DNA of 64,000 nt from Rugalucina vietnamica (Eukaryota > Mollusca > Bivalvia > Lucinida > Lucinidae). A program made the position numbers and the translations under genes. Every line of letters starts with the position of its first letter. Positions within the stretch are counted from its first letter, which is position 1. Of this stretch, positions 10,594 to 21,039 are shown piece after piece. Where the stretch lies: the NCBI GenBank assembly GCA_964017185.1, contig OZ024880.1:35244329-35308328 (forward strand), in the 5' to 3' direction. The notes below the pieces were generated by a model. That model made no database searches and was not told the DNA's origin. It saw nothing but the letters and a program-made list of their open reading frames with translations.

Positions 10594-10828
10594 GAGCCGC
10601 GACGCGAGAAAACCGGTCTTCGGGGTTTCCGACCTGGTCTGACACAAACCGGTCTGTACAGTTTCAGAAAAAGTCTAGAAGATTGAAATTTTGGTTTTAA
10701 GAAGAAGAGAAATTGTACTATCCGTGTAGCGAAAACAAAGGCCCTGATCAGCTTCGCAGTTACTGCGAAGCTGATCTGCGCCTTTGTTTTCGCATAGGCA
10801 AAAATCCGGTTTTCTCACGATGCAGCTC
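10594..10828 (+). mobile_element. F1 foldback copy, 235 bp
   Basis: Full length: gagccgcgacgcgagaaaac at the left, core gatcagcttcgcagttactg with its mirror, and cacgatgcagctc at the right. Left flank aatt; the right flank has diverged. Confidence 0.85.
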
Positions 10829-11023
10829 TGATACTATAAATCCTATTCGTTAAACACAGGTTGCTGCTCGAACCATTTTTCAAGATACATGTACCTACGA
10901 GCACGAAAATTAGTTAGTCTGACGGAAGGAATAAACTTGATTGTTCCTTGAAAGGTGTGTGGGATGATTCTGTTCAGTTGTTTGTACTGATAGTTCGTCT
11001 CTCACTAATGAGAAAGACCATCA

Positions 11024-12650
11024 TTATTTCTTGAATAGTGCTGATGTGTGTTGGTGAGTTCTTTGATGGCTGACTAGGCCAATTCTGGCTCTAAACTGTC
11101 GGTTGCAAGTAGAGCAAGTCAATGTCATAGAGTCTGATGGTGGCATATTTGTTTTGGCTTTGCGCTCTCTTCGCTTTCTTTCAGCTTCACAGATTCTCTT
11201 CTTTTCATAAAGAGCTGCTCCTTTGTTGATGAGACCTCGCCACTTTGATCGCTCCTGTGCAGTCTGTTCCCAGGACCCCATTGGTATTTCGAAATCCTTC
11301 AGAGAGGCTTTGAGGGTGTCTTTGTAGCGTTTCTTCTGGCCACCTTGAGAGCGCTTTCCCTCCTGTAGTTCTCCATAGAAAACTTTCTTTGGAAGTCGCG
11401 CATCAGGCATTCTTATAACATGGCCAGTCCATCTTAGCTGTGCTAGCTTTAAGACTGTATGCATGCTTTGCATCCCTGCTTTCGTCAGGACCTCTGTGTC
11501 TGGAATCTTGTCCTGCCACTTGATTTTTAACAACTTTCTCAAACAGCTTAAGTGGAAATGGTTAAGTCTCTTTGCATGGCGTTGGTATACTGTCCAGGTC
11601 TCACATGCATACAAGAGGGTTGGCAGTACCACAGCCTTGTAGACTTTCAGCTTGGTGTCAAGCTTGATTCCATTTCGCTCCCAGACATTTGCACGGAGTC
11701 GCCCGATTGCCACACTAGCCTTTGCAATTCTGGCAGTGATCTCATCATCAATATGCACTGCTCTGGAGAGAGTGCTTCCCAGGTAGGTGAACTTGTCAGC
11801 AACTTTCAGTTTTTGCCCATTCACAGTGATGGTTGGTTCATTATATGGCTTTCCGGGCGCTGGTTGGTGTACAACCTCTGTCTTTTTTGTGCTGATTGTG
11901 AGATCATAGTTATCACATGACTGTGAGACTTGATCCATGGCTCTTTGCATTTTTGCCTCTGTGCTGGCATTCTTATCCATATCATCTGCATAGAGGAGCT
12001 CATCTAGCACATCAGTCTGGACCTTAGTTTTGGCTTGCAACCTTCTGAGGTTGAATATGTTGCCATCAAAACGGTACCTGATTGGAAAACCAGTGTCACT
12101 GTCCTGAAAAGCATCCATAAGCATGGCAGAAAACATCATGCTGAACAGTGTTGGTGCCAGAACACAGCCTTGTTTGACCCCATTTGTTACTTCAGATGGT
12201 TCAGAGAACTCTCCATCATTTTGCACACGTGCCTGCATGCCATCATGAAACTGCCGCACCATTGCTATGAATCTGGGTGGACAGCCAAACTTGGCCATGA
12301 TTTTCCAGAGTCCATCACGACTAACAGTGTCAAAAGCTTTGGTGAGGTCAACAAACGTCATGTATAGATCTACATTCTGTTCTTGGCATTTCTCCTGAAA
12401 CTGTCTTGCTGTGAAGATCATGTATATTGTCCCTCTGTCTTTTCTGAATCCACATTGACTTTCTGGGATAAGTCCCGTCTGATCAAGATGAACATTCAGA
12501 CGATTCAACAGAATTTTTGCAAGTATCTTCCCAGCAATTGATAGGAGGGAGATGCCTCTGTGATTGTCACAGACTTGAGGATTTCCTTTCCGCTTGTATA
12601 GGTGGATTATGGATGCATCCTGAAATTCTTGTGGGATAGCCTCCTTTAAA
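11024..12650 (-). mobile_element. non-LTR retrotransposon, 5'-truncated, intact RT C-terminal half
   Basis: One open frame of about 540 codons. From the N-terminal side it has RT block GLIPESQCGFRKDRGT, block FVDLTKAFDTVSRDG, block NGVKQGCVLAPTLFS, and the catalytic YADD (ELLYADDMDKN). A thumb/connection region follows ([38 protein letters not shown]), then a C-terminal C2H2 finger (CSTCNRQFRARIGLVSHQRTH). The frame extends upstream of the first Met (about 12508) to roughly 12650, where similarity stops, so the endonuclease and most 5' sequence are gone. It is the best preserved of three copies here (others at 21040 and 35830). The clade is not assigned. Confidence 0.85.
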
Positions 12651-12703
12651 CAACAAGTTGTTTGTACGTATCACCAACTCACATTTTCGGTGGAAACAGA
12701 CTT

Positions 12704-13571
12704 TAAAAAAGGGCTACTGATGAGGGTTCATTACCCGAAATTGCGCAATATAGTCCATACTATCTCTCTTTGAATGTTTTATTGCTTCCAAAGGATCAAA
12801 CCTTTATATTTTATTTGCTATTACTGCAGCTGGTGTTGTGCCGTGTGGCGGCCGTAAAAAGTCTCCCCGTACATCATCCATAGTGCAGATTATATTTTTT
12901 ATTTAGGTCCTTTGAGATCAATAAAAATATTCAGAGTGTTCAAAACACTCACGTTTAGAACCATGCTTCTAAGCAATGTTTAAATTATTTGACCCCGTTT
13001 ATGAATTTGTCTTTGATTTAGACTTCTTGTGTAAATTTTTGAAATTGCAGTACAACAGTCTGGCTTTCGTTGCCGGTTTAAAAAGGGCTACTGATGAGGG
13101 TTCATTACCCGAAATTGCGCAATATAGTCCATACTATCTCTCTTTGAATGTTTTATTGCTTCCAAAGGATCAAACCTTTATATTTTATTTGCTATTACTG
13201 CAGCTGGTGTTGTGCCGTGTGGCGGCCGTAAAAAGTCTCCCCGTACATCATCCATAGTGCAGATTATATTTTTTATTTAGGTCCTTTGAGATCAATAAAA
13301 ATATTCAGAGTGTTCAAAACACTCACGTTTAGAACCATGCTTCTAAGCAATGTTTAAATTATTTGACCCCGTTTATGAATTTGTCTTTGATTTAGACTTC
13401 TTGTGTAAATTTTTGAAATTGCAGTACAACAGTCTGGCTTTCGTTGCCGGTTTTAAAAAGGGCTACTGATGAGGGTTCATTACCCGAAATTGCGCAATAT
13501 AGTCCATACTATCTCTCTTTGAATGTTTTATTGCTTCCAAAGGATCAAACCTTTATATTTTATTTAAAATG
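12704..13571 (+). repeat. 374-bp tandem repeat, 2.3 copies
   Basis: The phrase gggctactgatgagggttca recurs at 12711, 13085 and 13460, a period of 374-375 bp; the copies are almost identical. The third ends after ttatattttattt. Each unit contains a short open stretch (ATDEGSLPEIAQYSP) that I take to be a repeat artefact. A 34-bp T run follows at about 13600-13633. Confidence 0.9.
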
Positions 13572-13596
13572 GGCGACATTAGGTAAAAAGGCAAAC

Positions 13597-13637
<41 letters not shown>

Positions 13638-14121
13638 AATCTACTATTAGGAGTGCGCCGTACATACAGAAACAGTGCAGAAAATATCCTTTTCTCACAG
13701 GCCTCAATTACCATCATACAATATTTTTATGATACCTAATCTTTAGTGTAATATCTAAGCCTAAGGTCTTGTCGCAAAGAGTATATTCAAAAGCATCGTT
13801 CAACGGTAATAAGTTTCTGGCAGCTCTGTTAAGGAACGGAAGAATATTAAGCTCTAGAGGGAGAGGCTTGAAGTCAAAAGTAACTCAAGTAACTCGCGAT
13901 AATGCTTTGAATGTTTATTTATTGATATTTTTTGAAAGCATGTGTACACAAACAAAGAAGCTTACAAATTAAGAGTGATTTTTTTTCCGGTAAAAGATGG
14001 TCCAATGTCTTCTAATTTAAATGCATTTTGCCTTACCAATACAAACTAGTCTGCTCAACTAGACTAGGAAGGAGATTGTTCTTCACACACAAATTACAGT
14101 TTAGTGCAGAATTAAGAAAAT

Positions 14122-14369
14122 GAGGTTGATCTACAACGCGAGATACCCGGTCTTCAGGGTTTCCGACCAGATCTGACACAAACAAACCTGTACAGTCACA
14201 GAAGATGGAAGAAGCTGGAAATTCAAGTTGGATTTAGAAAGTAGAAGAGGAGGTGTACTATTCGTGTAGCGAAAACAAAGGCGCTGATCAACTTCGCAGT
14301 TACTGCGAATCTGATCTGCAACTTTGTTTTCGCATATGCAAAATTTTGGTTTTCTCATGAGGCGGCTCA
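14122..14369 (+). mobile_element. F1 foldback copy, ancestral to the duplication
   Basis: Starts tgaggttgatctacaacgcg and ends catgaggcggctc. A decayed counterpart lies at the same place downstream of gene B (27565-27787), so this insertion predates the duplication. Confidence 0.8.
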
Positions 14370-14457
14370 TATATCATCTTCAGATTTTAAACTGTCGGAC
14401 CTATTGGGTGTTGGTGCGCGCGCTGGTTTTTTAACACATATAGCACATTGATGTGGT

Positions 14458-14693
14458 TTATTGCAGTGGCACCAATTGACAGACTTCTCCACTAGGTAGT
14501 GCAGCCAGGACGGGTACTACCTCGGCCAGCCTCATGTTTACCGCGACATCGTCATTTTTCAGGACTCGCAAAGTTTTGCCGGTCAGTGGTTCCGGGCAGG
14601 TTACGGTGACGGTCTGTAGGGGTGCCGGGGCGGTATCGACCGTCCCACACAGGGCTCCGTCGACAGTGATATTCAGGTCATGGAAATCCATCG
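14458..14693 (-). CDS. gene A last exon, second half of lectin-like domain
   Basis: Acceptor tgtttcag, 236 bp, ends in TAA. Reads DFHDLNITVDGALCG, then VTVTCPEPLTGKTLRVLKND and MRLAEVVPV, the beta strands expected at the C-terminal side of an FTP/F5-8C domain. Confidence 0.85.
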
Positions 14694-17600
14694 CTGAAAC
14701 AAGATATTGCACAAAGTATAGAAAGTGTGTGCACTTTAGAACCGCATCGCCCCCGCGTTCCTAACGAGCACCCACAATCAACGTATTTGACACCTGGCTA
14801 CCAGGGTGTAGAATTACAATTATTCCTTAAGGAGTCGTCACACCTAAGCGAAAATCGCTTGACGCAGACGCGTTTAATTGCGAAAAATAGTTTTGGTTTG
14901 ATTGATTTATTGTTCTACGTCTCAGTCAACAGCTATGGTCATTTCGGAACGTTAGATGTTGAAAGGGACGTAAAGCAATAAATCAATCAAACAAAAATCC
15001 CTTTTCGAAATAAAGCACACGTCTAAGCAAGCCTACGTTGAGGGATTTTCGTTAATGTGTGACGAGGCCTTTAATGTTAAGTCCCAGCTGAAAGAAAAAT
15101 ACTGAATGCCATAATGAATCCCATTCATGTAGGTAACTATATATAGTTATCATATGACATGTATAAAATGTACAGCTGTGTTGGCTTCAAGTATACTATC
15201 TGATTAGGGGTTAACTCACCAGGATCTCCAGCGTTTGAACTTGTAAGGTGGACAGCAGTAACGGTTTCCGTGCATTGGAACTCTAACTCCCACCATGGAA
15301 AGGTACTGGCTGGTCCATTTACATGCACATGCGTAGCGGGATTACCGTCGACCGCCGCCCAGGGCGGGTTGTCAGCATCTGGCAATACAAAGCCTCCGGG
15401 TTCGTCATTCACGGTAGGAGCACTATGTGATGCACTACCAAGAGGACCAAGCTGTCCGGGACTCGCTAGAATACAACATAATACAACCAGTGGACGGGGG
15501 GAAATATTTTTTTGTGATTTTTTGCACCCGCTAGAATTATTCACTTATAAGTCTTTCAGAGATCTAAGGAAACCGTTATAAACAAAGAAAGGTTTTCTTC
15601 GGGTTTTCAGGTATGACGTATTTACCACAAAGTTTTAAACATTACTGCTTATTTCAACATGCAACGCTATATCCAAGGTGCTAGAATGCATCGGTACTGA
15701 TTACAGTTTTAAAACCGTTGTTGACCTGTTCGTGCAAAAAACTGCATAACCTTATTGCCATCGACCGTACAACTGATTTTGGTATTGAGGCAAGACATTT
15801 GGATTGTTGATTTTGTGTTTGACGTTTCACTCAACAGCTAAGGTCACATGGAGTTGGGATCCCGACTTAATGTCTCGTCCGAATGACTCGAGACGCCCAG
15901 GATCGAACCCACGACCCCTGCTTTTAAACACCAGTCGAGTGGTTTAACCACTACGCCTCAGGGGCTTCTTGTGAATATTTCGTCACAAAGGCACATCCTT
16001 GATTTAACGCAGTTCTGAACTATATTTACATGTATGTAAACGACACTGTATAAAATGACAGGTTTAAAAAGAAAGAACAAACTCGTATGTTTGTCAATAT
16101 TTTTTCAGTCATGCTACTGCTTCCTGTGTATTAACCGGTACTATAAAACTTGATTACTATGATAGTGATTGTGTCTTACCCAACGACACACCTAGGTAAG
16201 CCTCCTGTGGGTTTCCCACCTCTTCCCTCTCCATCCTGGGTCATATGCTGTATACCACAAGGCCACCGAGCTACCCTGTACCGACTGATTTCACGCCTGC
16301 TATTTAAGCCATGTAATATCGATGATAATTTTCAAATTATATTTACGAGACAGACAGACAGACATACATTCATTTCAAGATGTGGCCTTGTATCTGGCAT
16401 CGAGCAAAATTTTGCAAAAATAACAGACAGACAGACAGACAGTCATTTCAAGATCTGGCCTTGTATCTGGCATCGAGCAAAAGTTTGCAAAAATACATTG
16501 AGACATGACCCTAAAAGTAAATGGAATGAATCTAAAATTTTGTGTTACATTTAGTCTGTCTTCCTATTTTAAAATGAGGCATTGGCAAACAGTATAGTCC
16601 CAGATGTGACGCCGTAGAACGCCTCGCCCCATCTGGGGATATTTTGTATGCTTGTTATAAACGGAATTTGTCGAAAATAAAAACAATTATCCCTGATTCC
16701 CCTAAAAATGAACGTGGACCCTCCCTATTGATAATGATGGGAAAGCCCAATGTCTCAAAAAGGTACATGTAAATGATAACTAACCACAGATCCTAGTTTC
16801 GCACTCCACACAGCCGTGCTGACATGTACAGCTGAAGCAGCCATCTCCTGATGTGAACATGTCTCCGTGTAAATGGTTCACTCCACTATACCTACAGCCT
16901 GTAAAACATATACCTCATACATCTTTGATTTCTTGGCTTCCATTCAGCAGTTAAGGGCATATGAAGACGGGTTGTCTCATCCAAAGGACCGGAAAAGCCC
17001 TGGATTGAACTCACGATCCCTGGTTTACAAGTTTCATGAGCCCTGATTAACAAGGCGAGTATATTTTGTCATAAGTATGCCTCTATTTTTTAAAGTAATG
17101 TTAAGACGGACGATATCATCAGGAAAACAATACCCCCTTATACCCCACTTTTATATACCAAAACTGGGGTATGCAAGGGTATACCTATTTCTCTTATTTT
17201 TGCTCCAAAACATAGATTGTGGGTATTCGTGTACCCACAATCTATGTTTTGAGTAAAAATAAGAAAAATATCAAAAATTTTCAGCTGAAAATTTTCAATT
17301 TTTAAAGCTCAAAAAATCTCTGTTTACTGCATGGGCAAGTTTTCGTAATGTCAAAAATGTAAGCAGAGCCTTCAGAGCCATTTATACTTGTACTCACGGA
17401 CACTTGAAAAAACGTTACATTTGTCTTATTGATCGTCTCTCTCAGAATACATGGTACACATATATTTCCGAAAAATAATTAAGGAACTACAAAATACGCG
17501 ATAATCAGACCTTCATTGCAAGTTTTGTTGGTGCAAGCCACAAGACCGTTGTTACAGACGCAAGTGTTACAGTCGTCATCAAATGTTTCTCCATTGGCGT

Positions 17601-19110
17601 AGGTCAAACTTTTGTGGCTGCATTCTACAATACAATACAATACAATACAATACAATACAATACAATACAATACAATACAATACAATACATACAATACAAT
17701 ACAATACAATACAATACAATACAATACAATACAATACAATACAATACAATACAATACAATACAATACAATACAATACAACACAACACAACACAATACAAT
17801 ACAATACAATACAATACAATACAATACAATAAATACAATACAATACGGTACGATACGATACAATACAATACATAGAGGATATTTACTTTTTTGAGGTGAA
17901 TACCAATTCTATTTCATCGAGTGAGTTGAAAACATCAAAATTTTCACGAGTGCGTAGCACGAGTGAAAATTTAGATGTTTTCAAGTCACGAGATGAAATA
18001 TATTTACCGATAAAAAGTAAATTTTCTTTTTATTTTATACAATACACGGGCATTTTCCTATTCACAAAGCAGGCGGTGAAAATGCAAAAACCAAAAATTT
18101 TTGAAAACACAAATAATTTTGGTACCACATTGTTCCTAACGTTCTAACTAAGAAAATGAATGCCCCCACTTTATGTTTTCGTTCGTAAATAACGGAGTTA
18201 TAGGCATTTGAATTTCTGAAGTGAGGCACATTTAATGACGTCAAGTGAATGGAAACGTCAGAAGTAATCCAAACTCTACAGTGAAAATATCGGCTCGGAT
18301 ATCAATCACTAGTGAAAATATCAATATCAATTCTGCAGTGAAAATATCACTTTTATCCATTTTTGAAATACATTAATTTCACTCGGCTAAGTATAAAATA
18401 AACGGCGGTTCCCGTAGCCAAGTGGTTAAGAGCGCTGATATTCCGTTGCTGCTCGATCATCTAACCGCTGTGTCTGGTGTGGGTTCGAGCCCAACACGAG
18501 GTACATGTGAGACAAGCCAAGTTCTGCATGTGGGTGTGCCAGGTGGTTTTTCTAGGGGTTCTCCCGTTTTCGCCCCACCTACTAATTGGCCCGTCTCATA
18601 TGAGCTGAAATAATCTTGAAAGGGCCGTTTAATTGAATAACAAAATACAATACAATATTAACACTGCAATACAACACAAAACAAAATTCTATTTAAGCCA
18701 ATATGTCTTTCGCAGAAATTAGTTTCAACAATGACAATTTTCTTTCCTTTTGGGTCAAGGAGAAAGCGGCGACCCTCATTTTTAAATTGAAATCATATAG
18801 TCGGAAAACCTCCGACTGAGGATACTCGTAATTGCGCGAAGCAGTCTAAGAAAAAAAATTAATAGAAGAAGAAAAAAAGTCAAACCTTCATTGCACAAGT
18901 TATCGGTGCATGCAACTAACCCATTGTTACAGACGCAAGTATTGCACAAGTCTTCGAACGTCTGTCCATTGGTGTAGTTCACGCTTTTGTGACTGCAGCC
19001 TATATAAAAAGAGGGAGAGATATTCATCCAGCTAATTACGACATTTAGGCGTGCATGTTTTTCAATTGCCCTTGTCCTGCATATTAATTTGAGTTTAAAA
19101 ATACCCGTTT

Positions 19111-19162
<52 letters not shown>

Positions 19163-20607
19163 GAACTGACTTTCTCTTCAATTCATTTCAAACGAAACAA
19201 TTGCAATAAATAAATAAATAAACAAATTTAAATAAATAAATATTGCATATGTTGTCTGTGCAAGCCACGAGGCCATTGTTACAAACACAAGTATGGCAGA
19301 GCTCCTCGAAATTTAAGTACTTTAGATGTTTACCGGGATTGGCTTCAACTACAAAATTTGAGATATCTTTCATTAATACGACCAAAATTGAGATGACTGT
19401 CCAAAAAGATAAGCGCATACGCGCACATTCTGAGCTGCGTAAACAATTTGACAGTAAACAACAAATACAATCTAGACTTAAAACACGAAGTTTTATTTCC
19501 AAACCTTTTTTCTCCTTTAGCTTACGGGTCAGCCTGTTGTTGGCACTGTCTAACCAGGAAATTCGACCGTGCAACATTTGAATGGTTCTTCTGCAATCGC
19601 TGCTATACACCAACACATGGTGTATTGAAATACACATAAACAACAGGAGCACAATTGTACCAAACTTCATTGTCGGTTTGGTCACGATCTGAAACAGTTT
19701 TCATAACAAGCATCGAGAAAATCTCTGGCCATTCCAAAACTATTCTAACTCAACTCAAGATGAACATTGTTTATTCAACTGAGACTTTTCTCTAAATTTT
19801 GAGTACCATTCTTATGAAAGTTGATTTTGTTTTGGCTAATTGAATTACGGTTGACCATAACTTTGGTAACAAACTTTAAATATAATTATATTCCCTATAT
19901 TTGGATTTTTCAAACAATGAAATCAAGAAAAAAGAATATGAAAATAAGGCGTCATTATTCTTTTGTAAAGACCTGGCCTCGAGGTTATAAAACTTTTTTC
20001 AAGCTCAGCTCAGCTGAGCATGAAATTTCAACTGCTCATAAATGTTGTAATAGTCAAAAATTGTGGACAATTTAGGTTCAAAACTCAAAAACTAGTAATT
20101 TATCCTGCTCATAAATGTTAAAATGCCAACAATTGTTGGCTCATAAATGTTAAAATGCCAACAATTGTTGGCATTTTAACATTTATGAGCAGGATAAATT
20201 TCAGTCTCAGCTGAGCTGAGCATGAAAAAAGTTTTATAACCTCAGGGCCAGGTATCTTGAAAATGCAATAAGAATGTCTCTTGTCATCACATTATATACT
20301 CCTCGGTACAGCTCAGCTCGAATGACAACGGGTCGCCTGTCTTAGACAATTAAAAGTAGGCAATGATCAGGAAATGGCGCAATCAGAAAGAAATTTCCAC
20401 TCCAAAAATCGAGGTGGGAATAAACTAAATTACCAATCAGGTACTTGGACTAAGAAAACATATAGTAAGCCGAATGTGCAGCTATTTTGTATTTTAAACA
20501 ATGCATACACTATCTAAAAGATGATAGTTTTTATTTACCTATTCTGCTATTGTTTCATAAAACTCCGTCCATAACCAGAGTTCTCGTGTGCAAGAAAGAC
20601 GCAGACT
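14458..20607 (-). CDS. secreted Cys-rich/fucolectin-like protein, gene A (329 aa)
   Basis: Coding exons join in frame with GT-AG sites, all introns phase 1: 19670-19505 (signal peptide MKFGTIVLLLFMCISIHHVL, one Cys, basic helix), 18999-18886, 17624-17511, 16898-16785 (three 114-bp Cys-rich exons), 15465-15220 and 14693-14458 (lectin-like domain, stop TAA). A 5' non-coding exon (about 20607-20539) follows a TATA box. The Cys-rich modules read C-x16-C-x2-C-x-C-x6-C-x4-C, resembling half a vWC domain or a pacifastin inhibitor. The C-terminal 160 residues (PPWAAVDGNPAT, WWELEFQC, VTVTCPEPLTGKTL) fit the fucolectin/F5-8C fold. Probable role: secreted carbohydrate-binding or immune-type protein; ligand unknown. 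An unused relict exon sits at 19348-19241. Confidence 0.8.
15220..15465 (-). CDS. gene A exon, first half of lectin-like domain
   Basis: A 246-bp phase 1-1 exon, acceptor tattctag and donor GTGAGT. Contains PPWAAVDGNPAT and WWELEFQC, the strand-loop-strand signature of F5/8C-like lectins. The classical fucose-binding His and Arg residues are not obvious. Confidence 0.85.
15813..15975 (-). repeat. tRNA-derived SINE, gene A intron
   Basis: Reverse complement has box A-like gcgtagtggttaaacc and box B gtgggttcgatcctggg at tRNA-like spacing, followed by a tRNA-unrelated tail (ccttagctgttgagtgaaac). The counterpart in gene B is at 29945-30115, so it predates the duplication. Confidence 0.65.
16553..16765 (+). 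mobile_element. F3 foldback copy in gene A intron
   Basis: Contains aaacagtatagtcccagatg, a partial hairpin gacgccgtagaacgcctcgcc, and the remote end ctattgataatgatggg. It matches the copy in the same intron of gene B (30903-31045). Confidence 0.6.
16785..16898 (-). CDS. gene A third Cys-rich exon
   Basis: 114 bp, phase 1-1. GCRYSGVNHLHGDMFTSGDG then CFSCTC and CETRIC. Differs from the other two modules: first loop of 18 residues and an extra Cys in QHGCVE. Confidence 0.85.
17117..17350 (+). mobile_element. F2 foldback copy in gene A intron
   Basis: Left end catcaggaaaacaatacccc, shortened core (gggtattcgtgtacccac), right end gggcaagttttcgtaatg. It lacks the gaaccgcctcg core. Confidence 0.8.
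17511..17624 (-). CDS. gene A second Cys-rich exon
   Basis: 114 bp, phase 1-1. ECSHKSLTYANGETFDDD then CNTCVC and CTNKTC. The acceptor (attgtag) is formed by the last unit of the adjacent TACAA repeat. Confidence 0.85.
17626..17872. repeat. (TACAA)n microsatellite at a splice acceptor
   Basis: About 48 pentamer units with a few variants (tacaca, tacgata). It abuts exon 17624-17511 and, on the coding strand, supplies the 3' end of the intron. The same arrangement occurs in gene B (31969-32127). Confidence 0.95.
17873..18402. mobile_element. unit-A-only insertion, unclassified
   Basis: In gene B the TACAA array runs directly into the SINE; in gene A about 530 bp separate them. The insert holds an imperfect hairpin (catcaaaattttcacgagtg against cacgagtgaaaatttagatg, about 17933-17983) and no coding frame. 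It could be an insertion in A or a deletion in B. Confidence 0.5.
18403..18645 (+). repeat. tRNA-derived SINE, gene A intron
   Basis: Starts cggcggttcccgtagcc, with box A tagccaagtggttaagagcg and box B gggttcgagccc. A 3' body (ctaggggttctcccgttttc) and an A-rich tail with tacaa units follow. The counterpart in gene B is 32128-32345. Confidence 0.85.
18886..18999 (-). CDS. gene A first Cys-rich exon
   Basis: 114 bp, phase 1-1, acceptor tatatag and donor GTTTGA. GCSHKSVNYTNGQTFEDL then CNTCVC and CTDNLC. Confidence 0.85.
19115..19160. repeat. (TC)n microsatellite, gene A intron
   Basis: About 23 CT units. The orthologous position in gene B is 33031-33102, expanded. Confidence 0.95.
19241..19348 (-). 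pseudogene. relict Cys-rich exon, gene A
   Basis: After a plausible acceptor (aaattttgtag) the frame reads VEANPGKHLKYLNFEEL then CHTCVCNNGLVACTDNIC, clearly a fourth copy of the Cys-rich module. The first Cys is gone, and where the donor should be there is an AT-rich taaa repeat with no GT. In gene B the same exon (33321-33205) has a 10-bp insertion that breaks its frame. I therefore leave it out of the mature coding sequence. Confidence 0.7.
19505..19688 (-). CDS. gene A signal-peptide exon
   Basis: Acceptor ctgtttcag at 19689, then 18 nt of 5' UTR, ATG at 19670. MKFGTIVLLLFMCISIHHVL is a typical signal peptide. It is followed by Cys26 and a basic heptad-like helix (MLHGRISWLDSANNRLTRKL) that could oligomerise the protein. 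Donor GTTTGG, phase 1. An upstream in-frame GTG is not used as a start. Confidence 0.8.
19973..20252. mobile_element. F4 foldback copy in gene A first intron
   Basis: Mirror ends ggttataaaacttttttc and gaaaaaagttttataacc. Inside are ctcagctcagctgagcatga and its mirror, and an inner palindrome atgccaacaattgttggcat. A tandem duplication of the centre is present. Confidence 0.8.
20344..20489 (-). mobile_element. F6 repeat fragment, gene A only
   Basis: The segment aagtaggcaatgatcaggaa to taagccgaatg matches the F6 copies at 26687 and 44787. Gene B lacks it. The flanks ttagacaat and ttaaacaat look like a 9-bp target duplication with one mismatch, which would suggest a DNA transposon of hAT or similar type. 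Confidence 0.55.
20539..20607 (-). other. gene A 5' non-coding first exon
   Basis: Conserved with gene B: gcgacgttagtctgcgtctt, then gcacacgagaactctgg, ending agcagaatag with donor GTAAAT. The start is set by about 30 bp spacing from the TATA box and is approximate. No ATG opens a coding frame here. Confidence 0.55.
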
Positions 20608-20632
20608 AACGTCGCTGTTGGCGTGCGCATTG

Positions 20633-20641
20633 CTTTTTATA
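20633..20641 (-). promoter_or_regulatory. TATA box, gene A
   Basis: TATAAAAAG on the minus strand, identical in gene B (34475-34483) and followed by the same sequence (caatgcgca). Transcription should begin about 30 bp downstream. Confidence 0.6.
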
Positions 20642-21039
20642 TGCGAATGAACTATGACCCAGACATTTTCTTTCAGCTTTTCCGCAAATATTAGTCACTG
20701 GATGTTTTCAAATTGCGTAATTGAAAACTAAAGTGCAATTCATTATTGGTCGTAAGTTGATCTGAAGCTTAAAATGGCTTTGATTACCAACCCCTGGTCT
20801 GTTTAAAATCTGAGCAGACCTGTATGGTTCGTAAATGATAAAACTATCCATGTTTTCTCATGGCGAGACTCGATGCGAATCATGTGCAGCACAATCATGG
20901 TCTGGGTATCCCTTCAGACGCTAATAACCGTGTGCGTATAAAGTAGAAAGCTCGAGATTGGATGCAATAAGATTTATAATCCCACGGGGGGAAAGGACGT
21001 TTTTATGAAATAGCTGCTCATTCAGTTTGCCAGGTGCTT

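Noticed and set aside
13060-13257. Short frame KRATDEGSLPEIAQYSPYY as a gene
   Set aside because: Repeats with each 374-bp tandem unit, has no start or splice context, and is cut off in the third unit.
17600-17880. CRISPR-like array
   Set aside because: Short, spacer-free tandem repeats in a eukaryotic intron; same for the 29-bp array at 53022.
17479-17894. Tyr-Cys-Ile-Val and Thr-Ile-Gln-Tyr repeat frames
   Set aside because: Translations of the TACAA microsatellite on all frames; only the last part (ECSHKS...) is a real exon.
18420-18500. A functional tRNA gene
   Set aside because: A and B boxes are present, but there is no cloverleaf acceptor stem and the sequence continues into a SINE body with a second copy at 32128.
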